This document shows positions 8,560-19,141 of a stretch of 64,000 nt of DNA, in pieces (the first letter of the stretch is position 1; each line of letters begins with the position of its first letter). The notes under the pieces are model-generated. The model made no database searches and had not been told where the DNA came from. It saw only the letters and a program-made list of their open reading frames with translations. Both the position numbers and the translations under genes were made by a program. Source of the stretch: Marinactinospora thermotolerans DSM 45154 (GTDB lineage: Bacteria > Actinomycetota > Actinomycetes > Streptosporangiales > Streptosporangiaceae); contig NZ_FUWS01000001.1 of the NCBI RefSeq assembly GCF_900167435.1, forward strand, positions 637,121 to 701,120. Direction: 5' to 3'.

Positions 8560-9984
8560 TCACTTGAGGAAGTCGGGCACGTCCAGGTCGTCGCCCTCCT
8601 CGAAGACGACCCTGCGGCGCGGCGCGGGGATGTCGCCGGAGCGGGAGAAGGGACTGTCCGCCGTGCCACGGCGCAGCGTCCCGTAGCTGTTGTCGCCGAG
8701 CGGGCGAACGTTGCGGGACTGGTAGGTCTCCTCCTCGGCCGGCGTCTCGGGCTCACGGACCGGTTCGGGGCGGGAGACCTCCTCGGCCTGGGGCCGTTCC
8801 GGCTCGGGGCTGGGCTCGGCCGGGCGGAGGGGGGCCTGACCGGCCCGCGGCGGCTGGACGATCTCGGGTTCGGGGGCCGGCTCCGGCTCGCGTGCCGGCT
8901 CGGCCGGCTGTGCCGCGGACGGTTCCGGCGCGGCCGGGGCGGGGGTGGGCGCCGGAGGCGGGCTCACCTGCTGCGGTGCCGGCGGAGGCGAGACGGGACC
9001 GGGCCTGCTGAGCGTCTGGGGGGGCGCGGCGTCGGCACGCGGTTCGTCGAAGCCCGCCGCTATCACCGTGACACGCACCTCGTCGCCGAGGGCGTCGTCG
9101 ATGACCGCGCCGAAGATGATGTTGGCCTCGGGCGCCGCGGAGTTCGCGACGAGCTGGGCCGCCTCGTTGATCTCGAACAGTCCCAGGTCGGAGCCGCCCT
9201 GGATGGACAGCAGCACCCCGTGGGCGCCGTCGATGCTGGCCTCCAGCAGGGGCGAGGAGATCGCCATCTCGGCCGCCGCGACCGCGCGGTCGTCCCCCCT
9301 CGCCGATCCGATGCCCATGAGGGCCGACCCCGCTCCGGACATGACGGACTTGACGTCGGCGAAGTCGAGGTTGATCAGGCCGGGCGTGGTGATGAGGTCG
9401 GTGATGCCCTGGACACCGGAGAGCAGCACCTGGTCGGCGGCCTTGAAGGCGTCGAGGACACTGACCTGACGGTCGGAGATCGACAGCAGCCGGTCGTTGG
9501 GGATGACGATGAGCGTGTCGACCTCTTCGCGCAGCATCGCTATGCCGGTCTCGGCCTGCGTCGCGCGGCGCTTGCCCTCGAAGCCGAAGGGGCGGGTGAC
9601 CACACCGATCGTCAGGGCGCCGAGGGAACGGGCGATGTTGGCGACGACCGGCGCACCCCCCGTGCCCGTACCACCGCCCTCGCCCGCGGTCACGAAGACC
9701 ATGTCGGCCCCCTTGAGGACCTCCTCGATCTCCTCCCGATGGTCTTCGGCGGCCTTGCGGCCGACGTCGGGGTTGGCCCCCGCGCCCAGTCCGCGAGTGA
9801 GTTCACGGCCGACGTCGAGCTTGACGTCGGCATCACTCATGAGCAGCGCCTGAGCGTCGGTGTTGATGGCGATGAACTCGACGCCCTTGAGTCCCTCTTC
9901 GATCATCCGATTGACGGCGTTGACACCGCCGCCGCCGATGCCGACGACCTTGATGACCGCGAGGTAGTTCTGCGGTGCTGCCAC
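8560..9984 (-). CDS. ftsZ: FtsZ, tubulin-like division GTPase
   Basis: Forms the cytokinetic Z ring at mid-cell. The 474-residue protein starts [19 protein letters not shown] after the GTG at 9982-9984, with GGAAAGG nine bases upstream. The tubulin signature reads [13 protein letters not shown] and the synergy (T7) loop reads [11 protein letters not shown]. The GTPase core ends near residue 320. It is followed by an unusually long Pro/Glu/Ala linker (about residues 320-440, many PPAP and PEPE runs) and ends in a C-terminal peptide [10 protein letters not shown] that should bind SepF. The 377 bases upstream contain no gene and probably hold a dedicated ftsZ promoter. Confidence 0.98.
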   Translation of the reverse strand: MAAPQNYLAVIKVVGIGGGGVNAVNRMIEEGLKGVEFIAINTDAQALLMSDADVKLDVGRELTRGLGAGANPDVGRKAAEDHREEIEEVLKGADMVFVTAGEGGGTGTGGAPVVANIARSLGALTIGVVTRPFGFEGKRRATQAETGIAMLREEVDTLIVIPNDRLLSISDRQVSVLDAFKAADQVLLSGVQGITDLITTPGLINLDFADVKSVMSGAGSALMGIGSARGDDRAVAAAEMAISSPLLEASIDGAHGVLLSIQGGSDLGLFEINEAAQLVANSAAPEANIIFGAVIDDALGDEVRVTVIAAGFDEPRADAAPPQTLSRPGPVSPPPAPQQVSPPPAPTPAPAAPEPSAAQPAEPAREPEPAPEPEIVQPPRAGQAPLRPAEPSPEPERPQAEEVSRPEPVREPETPAEEETYQSRNVRPLGDNSYGTLRRGTADSPFSRSGDIPAPRRRVVFEEGDDLDVPDFLK

Positions 9985-10361
9985 GACGAGGGGCCTTTCC
10001 GCTCGCTTCGTGCCGGCGTTGCCGTTCCCCTTTCGGTGGTCTCTCCCGTTTCCCACCGCTGGGGCTCGGTCCTCCGGCGTCCGGTTCTACAGTGTTCGGT
10101 TGCGTTCCGCCTCCGGCGAGCCGGCTGCGGTGCCACGGGGATCGCGTGGAGGGCGGGACCCGGGGTCTCTCCCCATCGCATTCATCCCCGATGAACGAAG
10201 TCGATACTTATGTCAACTAAAGGTAGTGCTTTCCGACAGTAGGCCGACGTCCGCCGACGAGCAACCAACCACGAGATCAGCCTATCGGCGTGTCGCGGGC
10301 GGACGCGATGCGCGCGCTCGGCGCGTCGCGCCCGGATATGCCCGGCTCGGCCCCGGGACGG
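9985..10361 (-). promoter_or_regulatory. ftsZ upstream regulatory region
   Basis: A 377-base gap between ftsQ and ftsZ without a supportable gene. On the minus strand TTGACA (10211-10216) lies in the only AT-richer patch (about 10195-10230) and may be a -35 box, but no convincing -10 hexamer sits 16-18 bases downstream. FtsZ in actinomycetes is commonly driven by its own promoters in this position. Assignment of exact elements is not possible by eye. Confidence 0.4.
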
Positions 10362-11108
10362 CTACGTGACGACCGCCACGTCGATCGCGCTGACGTCGTA
10401 GGAACGCTCCGCGCTCGGCGGGTGCTCACGCAGCAGGACCTCCAGGACGCGGGCCTTCTGGGCGGTCCGCTCGCCGTCGCCCCACATCACGCTCGCGCCG
10501 TCGGACAGGTGCAGCGTGATCTCGGCGCGGTCGGCGGCCTCGACGTGTTCCAGCCGCTCCAGGATCGAGGAGGGAAGCTCGCCGACGATCCGGGCCGCCT
10601 CGGCGACCGCGGGATTGCCGACGATCTCCCCCTTGACCGTGATCAGCGGCTGGTCGGGTGGGAGCTTCTCGGAGTCGGCGACACGTACGCCCTCTCGGTC
10701 GATGAGCCGGTAACCTCCGTCGACCTCGACGCTGAGGACCGGCCGACGCTCGGTGACCTCGACGCGCAGCGACGCCGGCCAGCCCCGGGTGACCGTGGCC
10801 GACTCGACCAGGCGCAGCTTCTCCACCCGTTCGCGCGCGGCCGACACGTCCACCCTCGCCAACGGCGTTCCGGTGGACACGTCGACGGCCGCCGCGACCT
10901 CTTCGGGACTCAGTCTGCTCACCCCCGTGACCTCGACGTCGCGGACGACCAGCAGCCGGGAGCCCAGCACCACCCACGAGGCCAGACCGAGGAGTCCCAC
11001 CACGAGCAGGGCCACGAACGCGACCTGCCACGGGTCGGAGCGGCGGGGCCGGGCGGCACCGCCCGCCCCCCGGCCGGAAGCCGGCTCCTTCTGGCGCCCG
11101 GAGCCCAT
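10362..11108 (-). CDS. ftsQ: FtsQ, divisome membrane protein with POTRA domain
   Basis: A bitopic divisome protein that links early and late division proteins through FtsB and FtsL. It has a short basic cytoplasmic tail (residues 1-27), one membrane helix (VAFVALLVVGLLGLASWVVL) and a POTRA domain (VVRDVEVTGVSRLSPEEVAA). The FtsQ domain follows (ERVEKLRLVESATVTRGWP, then VEVTERRPVLSV). The total length is 248 residues. The ATG at 11106-11108 has GAGG seven bases upstream; an in-frame GTG sits immediately before it. It follows murC by 33 bases on the same strand. Confidence 0.95.
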   Translation of the reverse strand: MGSGRQKEPASGRGAGGAARPRRSDPWQVAFVALLVVGLLGLASWVVLGSRLLVVRDVEVTGVSRLSPEEVAAAVDVSTGTPLARVDVSAARERVEKLRLVESATVTRGWPASLRVEVTERRPVLSVEVDGGYRLIDREGVRVADSEKLPPDQPLITVKGEIVGNPAVAEAARIVGELPSSILERLEHVEAADRAEITLHLSDGASVMWGDGERTAQKARVLEVLLREHPPSAERSYDVSAIDVAVVT

Positions 11109-11141
11109 CACCGCACCTCTCTCACTCGTCGGCGCAACCGC

Positions 11142-12572
11142 CTAGCGCGCGAGCCGCTCCAGCGCCTCGACGATGATCGGACCGAGCTCGGTGACGTCAC
11201 CGGCCCCCATCGTCAAGACGATGTCGCCCGGCCGGGCGAGCGCGGCCACCCGCGCCACCGCCTCGGCGCGGTCGGGGCAGTAGTGGACCCGCTCGTGCCC
11301 GACGCCCTTGGTGATCAGCTCCGCCGTCACCCCCGGCTCCGGATCCTCCCTGGCCGCGTAGATGGGCAGCACGGCGACCTCGTCGGCCAGCGTGAGCGCG
11401 TCGGCGAACTCGGTGGCGAAGATCCGCGTACGGCTGTAGAGGTGGGGCTGGAACAGCGCCACCACCCGTCCCGGCTCCTCGGGGCGCCCGGTGTCGGAGT
11501 CCAGCGCCGCCCGGGCGGCGCGCAGGTCCGCGGCGATCTCGGTGGGGTGGTGGGCGTAGCTGTCGTAGACCCGGACCCCACCCGCCTCGCCCTTGAGCTC
11601 GAAGCGCCGGGCGGCACCGGTGAAACCGGCCAGGCCCTGGACCGCGACCTCGGGGTCGTGGCCCAACTCGTCGGCCGCCGCGATGGCGGCGGCGGCGTTG
11701 AGCACGTTGTGCCGGCCGGGCACCGCGACCGCGCAGTCCAGCGGGTCGCCTCCGGGCGGGGTGAGGGTGAAGAGGGTCGAGAACCCGTCGGCGCGGACGT
11801 TCCCCACGCGGTACTGCGCGTCGGCGGACTCCCCGTAGGTGAGCACGCGCCGGCCGAGGCCGCGGGCGACCTCGGCGACCTTGCGCGCCCCCGGATCGTC
11901 GACGCCGACCACGAGGGTGTCGGCGACACGTTCGGCGAACGCCGCGAAGTTCGCGTGGATCTCGTCCAGCCCACCGTAGTTGTCGAGGTGGTCGGCCTCG
12001 ACGTTGGTGACGATGGCGACCTTCGGGGCGAGCATGAGGAAGGAGCCGTCGCTCTCGTCGGCCTCGACCACGATGACGTCGCCGGCGCCCGCGTCGGCCC
12101 CCAGGCCGGTGGTCACCAGCCGGCCGCCGATGACGTACCCGGGCTCGACCCCCAGGTGCTGGAGCACCACGGTCAGGATCGAGGTGGTGGTGGTCTTGCC
12201 GTGCGTCCCGGCGACGGCGACACCACGCCGGCCCAGCAGCAGCGCCCCCAGCGCCGCGGCGCGCGGAAGCACGCGCAGCCCCCGCGATCGGGCCTCGACC
12301 AGCTCGGGGTTGTCCTCGCGCACCGCGGAGGAGACCACGACCGTGTCGGCGTCGCCGACGTTGGCCGCGGCGTGACCGACGTGCGTGCGCGCGCCGAGCT
12401 CCTCCAGGGAGCGCAGCACGTCGCTGTCCTTGGCGTCGCTACCGGACACCTCGACGCCACGCTGGATCAGCACCCGGGCGATGCCGGACATGCCGGCGCC
12501 TCCCATGCCGATGAAGTGGACACGGCCCAGTTGCGCCACGGGTACGGGCTCGGTAGGGGAGACCAGGCTCAT
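11142..12572 (-). CDS. murC: UDP-N-acetylmuramate--L-alanine ligase
   Basis: Adds L-alanine to UDP-MurNAc, the first amino acid of the peptidoglycan stem peptide, using ATP. The 476-residue enzyme has the MurC N-terminal Rossmann motif VHFIGMGGAGMSGIA. It also has the ATP-binding loop AGTHGKTTTTS, the Mur ligase central motif VVEADESDGSF and the C-terminal signature YDSYAHHPTEI. The ATG at 12570-12572 overlaps the murG stop as ATGA, which fixes the start and implies translational coupling. Confidence 0.97.
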   Translation of the reverse strand: MSLVSPTEPVPVAQLGRVHFIGMGGAGMSGIARVLIQRGVEVSGSDAKDSDVLRSLEELGARTHVGHAAANVGDADTVVVSSAVREDNPELVEARSRGLRVLPRAAALGALLLGRRGVAVAGTHGKTTTTSILTVVLQHLGVEPGYVIGGRLVTTGLGADAGAGDVIVVEADESDGSFLMLAPKVAIVTNVEADHLDNYGGLDEIHANFAAFAERVADTLVVGVDDPGARKVAEVARGLGRRVLTYGESADAQYRVGNVRADGFSTLFTLTPPGGDPLDCAVAVPGRHNVLNAAAAIAAADELGHDPEVAVQGLAGFTGAARRFELKGEAGGVRVYDSYAHHPTEIAADLRAARAALDSDTGRPEEPGRVVALFQPHLYSRTRIFATEFADALTLADEVAVLPIYAAREDPEPGVTAELITKGVGHERVHYCPDRAEAVARVAALARPGDIVLTMGAGDVTELGPIIVEALERLAR

Positions 12573-13723
12573 CGGCCGTCCTTCCCTTCGTCGTCGAGAT
12601 CGTCGTCGGAGTCGTCGATCGGCATCTCCGGCGTGGGGCGGTCCCCGCGGGCGATGGCCATGACCTCGCGGGCCAGCTCCATGTCGGCGTCCCGCCGGCC
12701 CATCTTCGCCGCGACCTCCGACATCGCGACGACCCGGTCGGTGTCGGTGAGCAGCGGCAACAGGTTGTCGCGGATCCACTGGGGATTCAACTCGGAGTTG
12801 GCGACCAGGAGACCGCCGCCGGCCTGGACGATGGGTTCGGCGTTGAGACGCTGCTCGCCGTTGCCGATGGGCAGCGGGACGAACACCGCCGGGAGCCCCA
12901 CAGCGGTGAGCTCGGCGCAGGTCATCGCGCCGGAACGGCACATCGCCACGTCGGCGGCGGCGTAGGCGAGGTCCATGCGGTCGACGTAGGGCACGACGAC
13001 GTAGGGCACACCGTCACGGGTGCGGTCCTCGGGCTCGCTCGCGTTCTTGGGGCCGACGACGTGCAGCACCTGGATGCCGGCGCGGCAGAAGTCCTCGCCG
13101 CTGTCGAAGGCGGTCTGGTTGATGGCCTGGGCTCCCTGGGAGCCCCCGAAGATCAGCAGGGTCGGCAGGTCGGGGCGCAGACCGAAGTGGGCCCGGGCCT
13201 TGTCCCCCATGGCCAGCCGGTCGAGCTTGGAGATCTGCTCGCGCAGCGGGATGCCCACGTAGCGGCCGTTGCGGATCTCGGTGTTGGGGTGCCCCGTGAA
13301 GACGTGGGGGGTCAACCGCGCACCGAGCCGGTTGGCCAGCCCGGGCAGCGGGTTGGCCTCGTGCACCACGATCGGGATACGGCGCCGACGCGCCGCGAGG
13401 TAGCCGGGGGTGGCGACGTAACCGCCGAAGCCGACGAGGACGTCGGCTTGGACCCGCTCCAGGTGGCCCGAGGCGGTGCTGATCGCGTTGGCCAGCTTGC
13501 CGGGGACCGAGAGCAGCTTGGGGGTGAGCTTGCGCGGTAGCGGGACCGCGGGGATCTCCCCCAGTTCGTATCCTCGCATGGGGACCAGACGGGTCTCGAG
13601 TCCCCGCTCGGTCCCCAGACAGAGGATCCGGGTGTCGGGATCGACGCGCCGTAGCGCGTCTGCCAGGGCCAGTGCGGGCTCGATGTGCCCGGCCGTGCCA
13701 CCGCCGGCGAGGACTACCCTCAT
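12569..13723 (-). CDS. murG: MurG, lipid II-forming GlcNAc transferase
   Basis: Transfers GlcNAc from UDP-GlcNAc to lipid I at the inner face of the membrane, making lipid II. The 384-residue protein starts MRVVLAGGGTAGHIEPALA, with the conserved G-loop GGGTAGH. Other family motifs are VGFGGYVATPGYLAA, VVHEANPLPGLANR, LIFGGSQGAQAINQ, CRSGAMTCAEL and PLPIGNGEQRLNAEPI. The acidic tail (DDSDDDLDDEGKDGR) is unusual but short. Its start overlaps the ftsW stop (ATGA at 13720-13723) and its stop overlaps the murC start. Confidence 0.97.
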   Translation of the reverse strand: MRVVLAGGGTAGHIEPALALADALRRVDPDTRILCLGTERGLETRLVPMRGYELGEIPAVPLPRKLTPKLLSVPGKLANAISTASGHLERVQADVLVGFGGYVATPGYLAARRRRIPIVVHEANPLPGLANRLGARLTPHVFTGHPNTEIRNGRYVGIPLREQISKLDRLAMGDKARAHFGLRPDLPTLLIFGGSQGAQAINQTAFDSGEDFCRAGIQVLHVVGPKNASEPEDRTRDGVPYVVVPYVDRMDLAYAAADVAMCRSGAMTCAELTAVGLPAVFVPLPIGNGEQRLNAEPIVQAGGGLLVANSELNPQWIRDNLLPLLTDTDRVVAMSEVAAKMGRRDADMELAREVMAIARGDRPTPEMPIDDSDDDLDDEGKDGR

Positions 13724-15081
13724 CGTCGCCGATTCCTCCTCGCTTGAATCTGCGTTGGACGCGTTCGGTTCTGGGCCCGACGAGCCGTGGCGGTTTTCCC
13801 ACCCTTGTCGACATCGTCCAGGCCAAGCCAGCTTAGAGCCCTTTGCACACGGCCGGGACCGCGCGCCGCGAGCACTTCTCGGGCCTGCGGCTCGGACTTG
13901 GCCATGGCGAGCAGCATGCCCAGCCCCGCCATGGTGGGGATCAGCGCCGATCCGCCCGCCGACACCAGGGGCAGCGGGATGCCGGTGATGGGCAGAACGC
14001 CGATGACCGTCCCGATGTTGACCAGCGCCTGGACGACGATCCAGGCCGTGATCGCGACGGAGGCCAGCCGGACGAAGGGGTCGTCGGCCCGCGCCGCCAC
14101 CCTCAGGCCCGCGTAGCCGAGCACACCGAACAGCCCGACCACCAGCAGGGTTCCGAGCAGCCCCAGCTCCTCGCCGATGATCGCGAAGATGAAATCGCTC
14201 TCGGGGTGGGGCAGGAAACCCCACTTCTCGCGGCTGCCGCCGATACCGACGCCGAACAGGCCGCCGGTCCCCAGCGCGTAGAGGCCGTGCAACAGCTGGA
14301 AGCCGGTGTCGGTGGGGTCGGCCTCGGGGTCGAGGAAGGAGGTGAGCCGGGCCATGCGGTAGGGCTCGACCGCGATCATGATCGCCACGAGCAGCGAGAC
14401 CAGGCCGAACATGCCGATGAACAGCCGGCCCGGCGCGCCGACCACCCACAGCAGCGCCAGGAAGATCGCCAACAGCACGAAGGTCGTCCCCAGGTCGCTG
14501 CCCAGCAGGACGAGGAGCACCAGCACACCGCAGCCGGGCAGCAGGGGCAGGAGCAGGTGGCGCCACTCCACCAGTTGGCGCAGCTCCTCCTTGCGCGCGA
14601 GGACGTTGGCGCCCCACAGCGCGAAGGCGAGTTTGGCCGGCTCCGACGCCTGGACGGTGACCCCGGCGATCTCCAGCCACCGGGTCGCGCCGTAGTACTC
14701 CTGCCCCTGGAACACGGTGACGACGAGCAGGGCGATGGAGGCGAGCATCGCCGGATAGCCGACCAGCCGGAAGAGACGGACCGGCATGTGGGAGGCGAGC
14801 ACCAGCAGCGGCAGGCCGAGCGCCGCGGCGAACATCTGCTTGCGGAAGAGCGAGTAGGCGGAGCCGGTCTCGGTGTAGGAGTCCACCATGGACGACGACA
14901 GCACCATGACCAGGCCCAGCGCGATCAGCAGGGCGCTGCTTCCGAACAAGAGGTAGTAGGAGGTCAGCGGCCGGTCGAGCCGGCGCACCAGCTCCCACGG
15001 TCCATCCGATGACGTCCCCGTCCCGGCCCGTGGGGGCCGCTTGACCCCGGCGGGCCGGGAAGTCGATGTCGAAGCCGCCAT
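13720..15081 (-). CDS. ftsW: FtsW, SEDS-family peptidoglycan glycosyltransferase
   Basis: Polytopic SEDS protein that polymerises lipid II at the septum together with its cognate class B PBP (FtsI). The 453-residue protein has about ten hydrophobic segments. Family signatures include YGATRWLEIAGVTVQASEPAKLAF, split by the W-E-A-K core, and GLYALGTGGLFGVGIGGSREKWGFLPH, followed by ESDFIFAIIGEELGLLG. The ATG at 15079-15081 follows GGAGG by six bases. The basic tail after the last helix (KTATARRAQNRTRP) is cytoplasmic. There is a 180-base gap to murD upstream, and tight ATGA coupling to murG downstream. Confidence 0.96.
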   Translation of the reverse strand: MAASTSTSRPAGVKRPPRAGTGTSSDGPWELVRRLDRPLTSYYLLFGSSALLIALGLVMVLSSSMVDSYTETGSAYSLFRKQMFAAALGLPLLVLASHMPVRLFRLVGYPAMLASIALLVVTVFQGQEYYGATRWLEIAGVTVQASEPAKLAFALWGANVLARKEELRQLVEWRHLLLPLLPGCGVLVLLVLLGSDLGTTFVLLAIFLALLWVVGAPGRLFIGMFGLVSLLVAIMIAVEPYRMARLTSFLDPEADPTDTGFQLLHGLYALGTGGLFGVGIGGSREKWGFLPHPESDFIFAIIGEELGLLGTLLVVGLFGVLGYAGLRVAARADDPFVRLASVAITAWIVVQALVNIGTVIGVLPITGIPLPLVSAGGSALIPTMAGLGMLLAMAKSEPQAREVLAARGPGRVQRALSWLGLDDVDKGGKTATARRAQNRTRPTQIQARRNRRR

Positions 15082-15261
15082 ACGCCACCTCCGCCCACGC
15101 CGCGCTTCTCCCAGCATCGACCAAGTTTGGCGGCAAAGACCGTCGGGACCTCGCACATTCCCCGTGTGTTGGGGTTTTTTCTGCGACCGGGGCGGGTAGC
15201 GGCGCGCGGAATCGGCTTCCCGGAACTCCGCGCGCCGCCCCCGTCACACGTCGTGGGGAGG

Positions 15262-16674
15262 TCAGGACTCCAGGGCGCGTACGGCCTCGGTGAAGGCCTC
15301 ACCACGCGCCTTGTAGTCGGTGAACATGTCCATGGACGCCGCGGAGGGGGCCAGGAGCACGGTGTCGCCCTCCTGGGCGAGCCCGGTGGCCGCGGCGACG
15401 ACCTCGGTCATCGCCCCCTCGTCGGTGCGCGCGACATCGACCACGGGCACCTGCGGCGCATGACGCTGCAACGCCTCGCGCAACCGGGCGCGGTCGGCGC
15501 CGAGCAGGACGACACCACGGAGCCGTCCCGCCGCCGAGGCGACCAGTTCGTCGACCTCGGCCCCCTTGAGCAGCCCACCGGCCACCCACACCACCGATTC
15601 ATAGGCGGCCAGCGAGGCGGCCGCCGCGTGCGGGTTCGTGGCCTTGGAGTCGTTCACGTAGTCGACACCGGCGATGGTCGCCACGTGCGCGATGCGGTGG
15701 GGTTCGGGCGTGAAGGCCGCCAGGCCGGCGCGCACCGACTTCGGGTCGACCCCGATCGACCGGGCCAGCGCGGCGGCGGCCAGGGCGTTGGCCACGTTGT
15801 GCGGCGCGGCCGGGGTGACGTCGGCGAGGGTGGCCAGCTCCTCGGCACTGGTGCGCGGGTCGGCGACGAAGGCGCGGTCCACGAGCAGGTCCTCGACGAC
15901 ACCGAGCTCGCCGGCGCGCGGGGTCTCCAGGGTGAAACCGACCAACGGCGCGGCGGGGTCGCCGCACTCCCCCGCCAGACGCCGCGACCAGGAGTCCGCG
16001 GAGTTGACGACGCGGATCGTCCCCGGCGCGTAGATCCGCCCCTTGGCCAGCGCGTAGGACTCCAGCCCTCCGTGCCAGTCGATGTGGTCGGGCGCGATGT
16101 TGAGCACGACCGCGGCGTGCGGTCGCAGTGAGGAGGACCAGTGCAGCTGGAAGCTGGACAGCTCCACCGCCAAGACGTCGGGGGCGTCCTCGCCCTGCAC
16201 CGCCTCGATGACGGGGGTTCCGACGTTGCCGACGGCCAGGGCGCGCCGCCCGTCGGCCCGCAGCATCGCCTCCAGCATGCGCACCGTGGTGGTCTTGCCG
16301 TTGGTCCCCGTGATGGCGAGCCACACCTGGTCGCGCGGTTTGAGCCGCCAGGCCAGTTCCACGTCGCCGATGACCTCGACCCCCGCGGCGCCGGCGGCGG
16401 CGAGCAGCGGGGCGTCGGGCCGCCATCCCGGTGAGGTGACGACCAGCTCGGTCCCCTCGGGGAGGCTGTCGCCGCCGAGGACGACCTCGGCACCGGCCTC
16501 GCGCAGCTCCGCGGCCCGCGCCCGGGTGGCCTCGTCGGTCCGCGCGTCGAGGATGGTGACGCGCGCGCCCTGGGCCAGCAGCGCCCGCGCCACCGGCCCG
16601 CCCGAGACGCCCAGGCCGGCCACGCAGACCGCGCGGTTGCCGAAGCCCGTCTTGGATCCGCTGGTGTCGCTCAT
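15262..16674 (-). CDS. murD: UDP-N-acetylmuramoylalanine--D-glutamate ligase
   Basis: Adds D-glutamate to UDP-MurNAc-L-Ala. The 470-residue protein shows the N-terminal Rossmann motif VCVAGLGVSGGPVARAL. It also has the ATP loop ITGTNGKTTTVRML, the central VLNIAPDHIDWHGG block and the C-terminal motif YVNDSKATNPHAA. The ATG at 16672-16674 is preceded by GAGG at five bases, just after the mraY stop at 16677; an in-frame ATG 18 bases upstream lies inside mraY and looks less likely. Confidence 0.97.
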   Translation of the reverse strand: MSDTSGSKTGFGNRAVCVAGLGVSGGPVARALLAQGARVTILDARTDEATRARAAELREAGAEVVLGGDSLPEGTELVVTSPGWRPDAPLLAAAGAAGVEVIGDVELAWRLKPRDQVWLAITGTNGKTTTVRMLEAMLRADGRRALAVGNVGTPVIEAVQGEDAPDVLAVELSSFQLHWSSSLRPHAAVVLNIAPDHIDWHGGLESYALAKGRIYAPGTIRVVNSADSWSRRLAGECGDPAAPLVGFTLETPRAGELGVVEDLLVDRAFVADPRTSAEELATLADVTPAAPHNVANALAAAALARSIGVDPKSVRAGLAAFTPEPHRIAHVATIAGVDYVNDSKATNPHAAAASLAAYESVVWVAGGLLKGAEVDELVASAAGRLRGVVLLGADRARLREALQRHAPQVPVVDVARTDEGAMTEVVAAATGLAQEGDTVLLAPSAASMDMFTDYKARGEAFTEAVRALES

Positions 16675-16676
16675 CA

Positions 16677-17732
16677 CTACCTCGGCATCCATTCCAGGTA
16701 GAACAGCCCGACCCCCACCGCGACGAACAGGCCCTGGATGATCCAGAACCGGATGACGATCGTGCTCTCCGCCCAGCCCTTCAGTTCGAAGTGGTGTTGC
16801 AGGGGGGCCATCCGGAAGATCCGCTTGCCGGTCAGCCGGAACGATCCGATCTGCAGCATCACCGACAGGGTGATGAGGACGAACAGACCGCCGATGATCA
16901 CCAGGAGCAGCTGCGTACGGGTGGTGATGGCCAGGCCGACGAGCAGACCGCCCAGGGCCAGCGAGCCGGTGTCGCCCATGAAGATCTTGGCCGGCGGCGC
17001 GTTGTACCAGAGGAAGCCGATGCAGCCGCCCAGCCCCGCCGCCGCGACGACCGCCAGGTCCAGGGGGTCACGGACGGTGTAGCAGTTGGGCTCCAGCGCG
17101 TTGACGCAGCTCTGCCGGAGCTGCCAGTTGCCGATGACCACGTAGGCGACCAGTGACAGGATCGTGGCACCGGTGGCGAGACCGTCGAGACCGTCGGTCA
17201 GGTTCACCGCGTTGGAGAAACCGACGATGAGGAACAGCGCCCAGATGATGAAGACGCCGAGCATCAGGGGCGGTCCGAAGTCGCGCAGGAACGACAGGTG
17301 GACCGAGCCGGGGGTGTAGGAGTAGCCGTTGGGGAACTGGGTGACGGCGAAGGCGAAGCCGATACCGACGATGGCCTGGCCGGCCATCTTGGCGCCGCTG
17401 CGCAGCCCCAGGCTGCGCCGCTTGTAGATCTTGATGAAGTCGTCGAGGAAGCCGACACAGCCCAACCCGACGAACAGGAACATCACGAGAAGGCCGGAGA
17501 CCGTCGGTCTGGTCATCAACACCAGGTGGGCACCGAAGTAGCCGATGACCGCGCCCAGGATGATGACGATGCCGCCCATGGTGGGCGTGCCCTGCTTGGT
17601 CTTGTGGCCCTCGGGGCCGTCGTCGCGGATCTCCTGGCCGAACTTGAACCGGTACAGGATCCGGATCACCATCGGCATGGTCAGCAGGGAGACCAGCAGG
17701 GAGAGCATCGCGGCGATGAGAATGCCGGTCAC
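16677..17732 (-). CDS. mraY: MraY, phospho-MurNAc-pentapeptide translocase
   Basis: Integral membrane enzyme that transfers phospho-MurNAc-pentapeptide from UDP to undecaprenyl phosphate, making lipid I. The 351-residue protein has about ten membrane segments. Catalytic and Mg-binding motifs are visible: [36 protein letters not shown] and [12 protein letters not shown]. The C-terminal motif is [13 protein letters not shown]. The start is GTG at 17730-17732, overlapping the murF stop as GTGA, with GGAGG seven bases upstream. Confidence 0.97.
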   Translation of the reverse strand: MTGILIAAMLSLLVSLLTMPMVIRILYRFKFGQEIRDDGPEGHKTKQGTPTMGGIVIILGAVIGYFGAHLVLMTRPTVSGLLVMFLFVGLGCVGFLDDFIKIYKRRSLGLRSGAKMAGQAIVGIGFAFAVTQFPNGYSYTPGSVHLSFLRDFGPPLMLGVFIIWALFLIVGFSNAVNLTDGLDGLATGATILSLVAYVVIGNWQLRQSCVNALEPNCYTVRDPLDLAVVAAAGLGGCIGFLWYNAPPAKIFMGDTGSLALGGLLVGLAITTRTQLLLVIIGGLFVLITLSVMLQIGSFRLTGKRIFRMAPLQHHFELKGWAESTIVIRFWIIQGLFVAVGVGLFYLEWMPR

Positions 17733-19141
17733 TTGGCGTCCTCCACGGCGATGAGCTCCTCGGCTACCCGTTCCAGCCCGGCCACGCGGGATCCCTTCAC
17801 GATGACGACGTCCTTGGGACGCAACCGCTCTCGCAACGCGGCGGCGGCCTCGAGCGCGCCGGGGACCTCGACGAGTTCCCCGGCCCAGGTGGAGACCGCC
17901 CGGGCGCCCTCGGCGATCGGAGCGGCGTGCTCGCCGACGACGACGAGGGTGTCGACGCCGAGTTCGGCCGCGAGCCGGCCGATGCGTTCGTGCTCGGCCT
18001 CGTGGGCGGGGCCGAGCTCGGCCATGTGCCCCAGGACCGCGAAGGAGCGCCGGCCGCGGGCGAGGACGTCCAGCGTCCGCAGTGCGGCCCCCATGGACTC
18101 GGGGTTGGCGTTGTAGGCGTCGTTGACGACGGTGACACCGTCCGGGCGGTCGGTGACCTCCATCCGCCATCGGCTCACCGGGCCGGACTCGCTCAGGGCT
18201 GCGGCGATGTCGGCGACGGCCATGCCCATCTCCGCGGCGACCGCCGCCACGGCGAGCGCGTTGTGCACCTGGTGGACGCCCACCAGGGCGAGGTTGACCG
18301 GCGCGCTGTCTCCTCCCAGCTCCAAGACGAAGCGAGGCCGTCCCGAAGCGTCCAGTTCCACGTCGCGGGCGCGCACGTCGGCCTGCTCGGCCAGGCCGTA
18401 GGTGACGACCCGGGCGTCGGTGCGCGCGCGCATCCCGATCACCGCGTCGTCGTCGACGTTGAGAACGGCGACGCCGCCCTGCTCCGCCGACGGCAGCGCC
18501 TCGACCAGCTCGCCCTTGGCCTGGGCGATGGCGGCGCGGCTGCCGAACTCGCCGACGTGGGCGCTGCCGACGTTGAGCACGACGCCGATGCGCGGCGGGG
18601 CGATGGAGCACAGGTGGGCGATGTGCCCGATGCCACGCGCGGCGACCTCCAGCACGACGAACCGGGTGGTCTCGTCGGCACGCAGCACGGTCAGGGGATG
18701 GCCGATCTCGTTGTTGAGCGAGCCGGCGGGCGCGATCGTGGGACCGAGGCGGCGCAGCACCTGGGCGAGCAGGTCCTTGGTGGTCGTCTTGCCGGACGAG
18801 CCGGTCACACCGACGATGTCGGCGTCGGGAAGCCGCTCGGCGACGGCCCGGGCCAGTCGCCCCAGGGCGTCCACGACCTCGGCGTCGCCTCCGTCAACCA
18901 GCAGGTGCGGTGCCGCCACCGGGCGGGACGCCAACACGGCTGCGGCGCCTGCGGCGACGGCCGCGTCGGCGAAGTCATGGCCATCGACCCGCTCGCCACC
19001 CAAAGCCACGAAGAGCGAGCCCGGGCCGACCTGCCGCGAGTCGATGACGACCGGGCCGGTGACGATGTCGGTGGGCTGCGCCGATCCGCATATGCGGGAC
19101 TGGGTGATCTCAGCGATCCGATCGAGCGTCAGCGCGATCAA
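17729..19141 (-). CDS. murF: UDP-N-acetylmuramoyl-tripeptide--D-alanyl-D-alanine ligase
   Basis: Adds the D-Ala-D-Ala dipeptide, completing the UDP-MurNAc-pentapeptide. Motifs are the N-terminal [17 protein letters not shown], the ATP loop [29 protein letters not shown] and [17 protein letters not shown] at 19139-19141 was chosen as the start. It gives the usual MurF N-terminus (M)[11 protein letters not shown] and has GAGGAG five bases upstream. A GTG six bases earlier is directly adjacent to that ribosome site, so it is spaced too close. The length from TTG is 470 residues. It overlaps mraY by GTGA. Confidence 0.95.
   Translation of the reverse strand: MIALTLDRIAEITQSRICGSAQPTDIVTGPVVIDSRQVGPGSLFVALGGERVDGHDFADAAVAAGAAAVLASRPVAAPHLLVDGGDAEVVDALGRLARAVAERLPDADIVGVTGSSGKTTTKDLLAQVLRRLGPTIAPAGSLNNEIGHPLTVLRADETTRFVVLEVAARGIGHIAHLCSIAPPRIGVVLNVGSAHVGEFGSRAAIAQAKGELVEALPSAEQGGVAVLNVDDDAVIGMRARTDARVVTYGLAEQADVRARDVELDASGRPRFVLELGGDSAPVNLALVGVHQVHNALAVAAVAAEMGMAVADIAAALSESGPVSRWRMEVTDRPDGVTVVNDAYNANPESMGAALRTLDVLARGRRSFAVLGHMAELGPAHEAEHERIGRLAAELGVDTLVVVGEHAAPIAEGARAVSTWAGELVEVPGALEAAAALRERLRPKDVVIVKGSRVAGLERVAEELIAVEDAK

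Noticed and set aside
8539..10194. A 551-codon plus-strand frame opposite ftsZ
   Set aside because: Shadow of ftsZ, whose GTPase signature and terminal peptide are intact.
15160..15180. CCCC, seven bases, GGGG followed by six T on the plus strand between murD and ftsW
   Set aside because: The stem is only four base pairs and points against the direction of the operon; too weak to call an antisense terminator.
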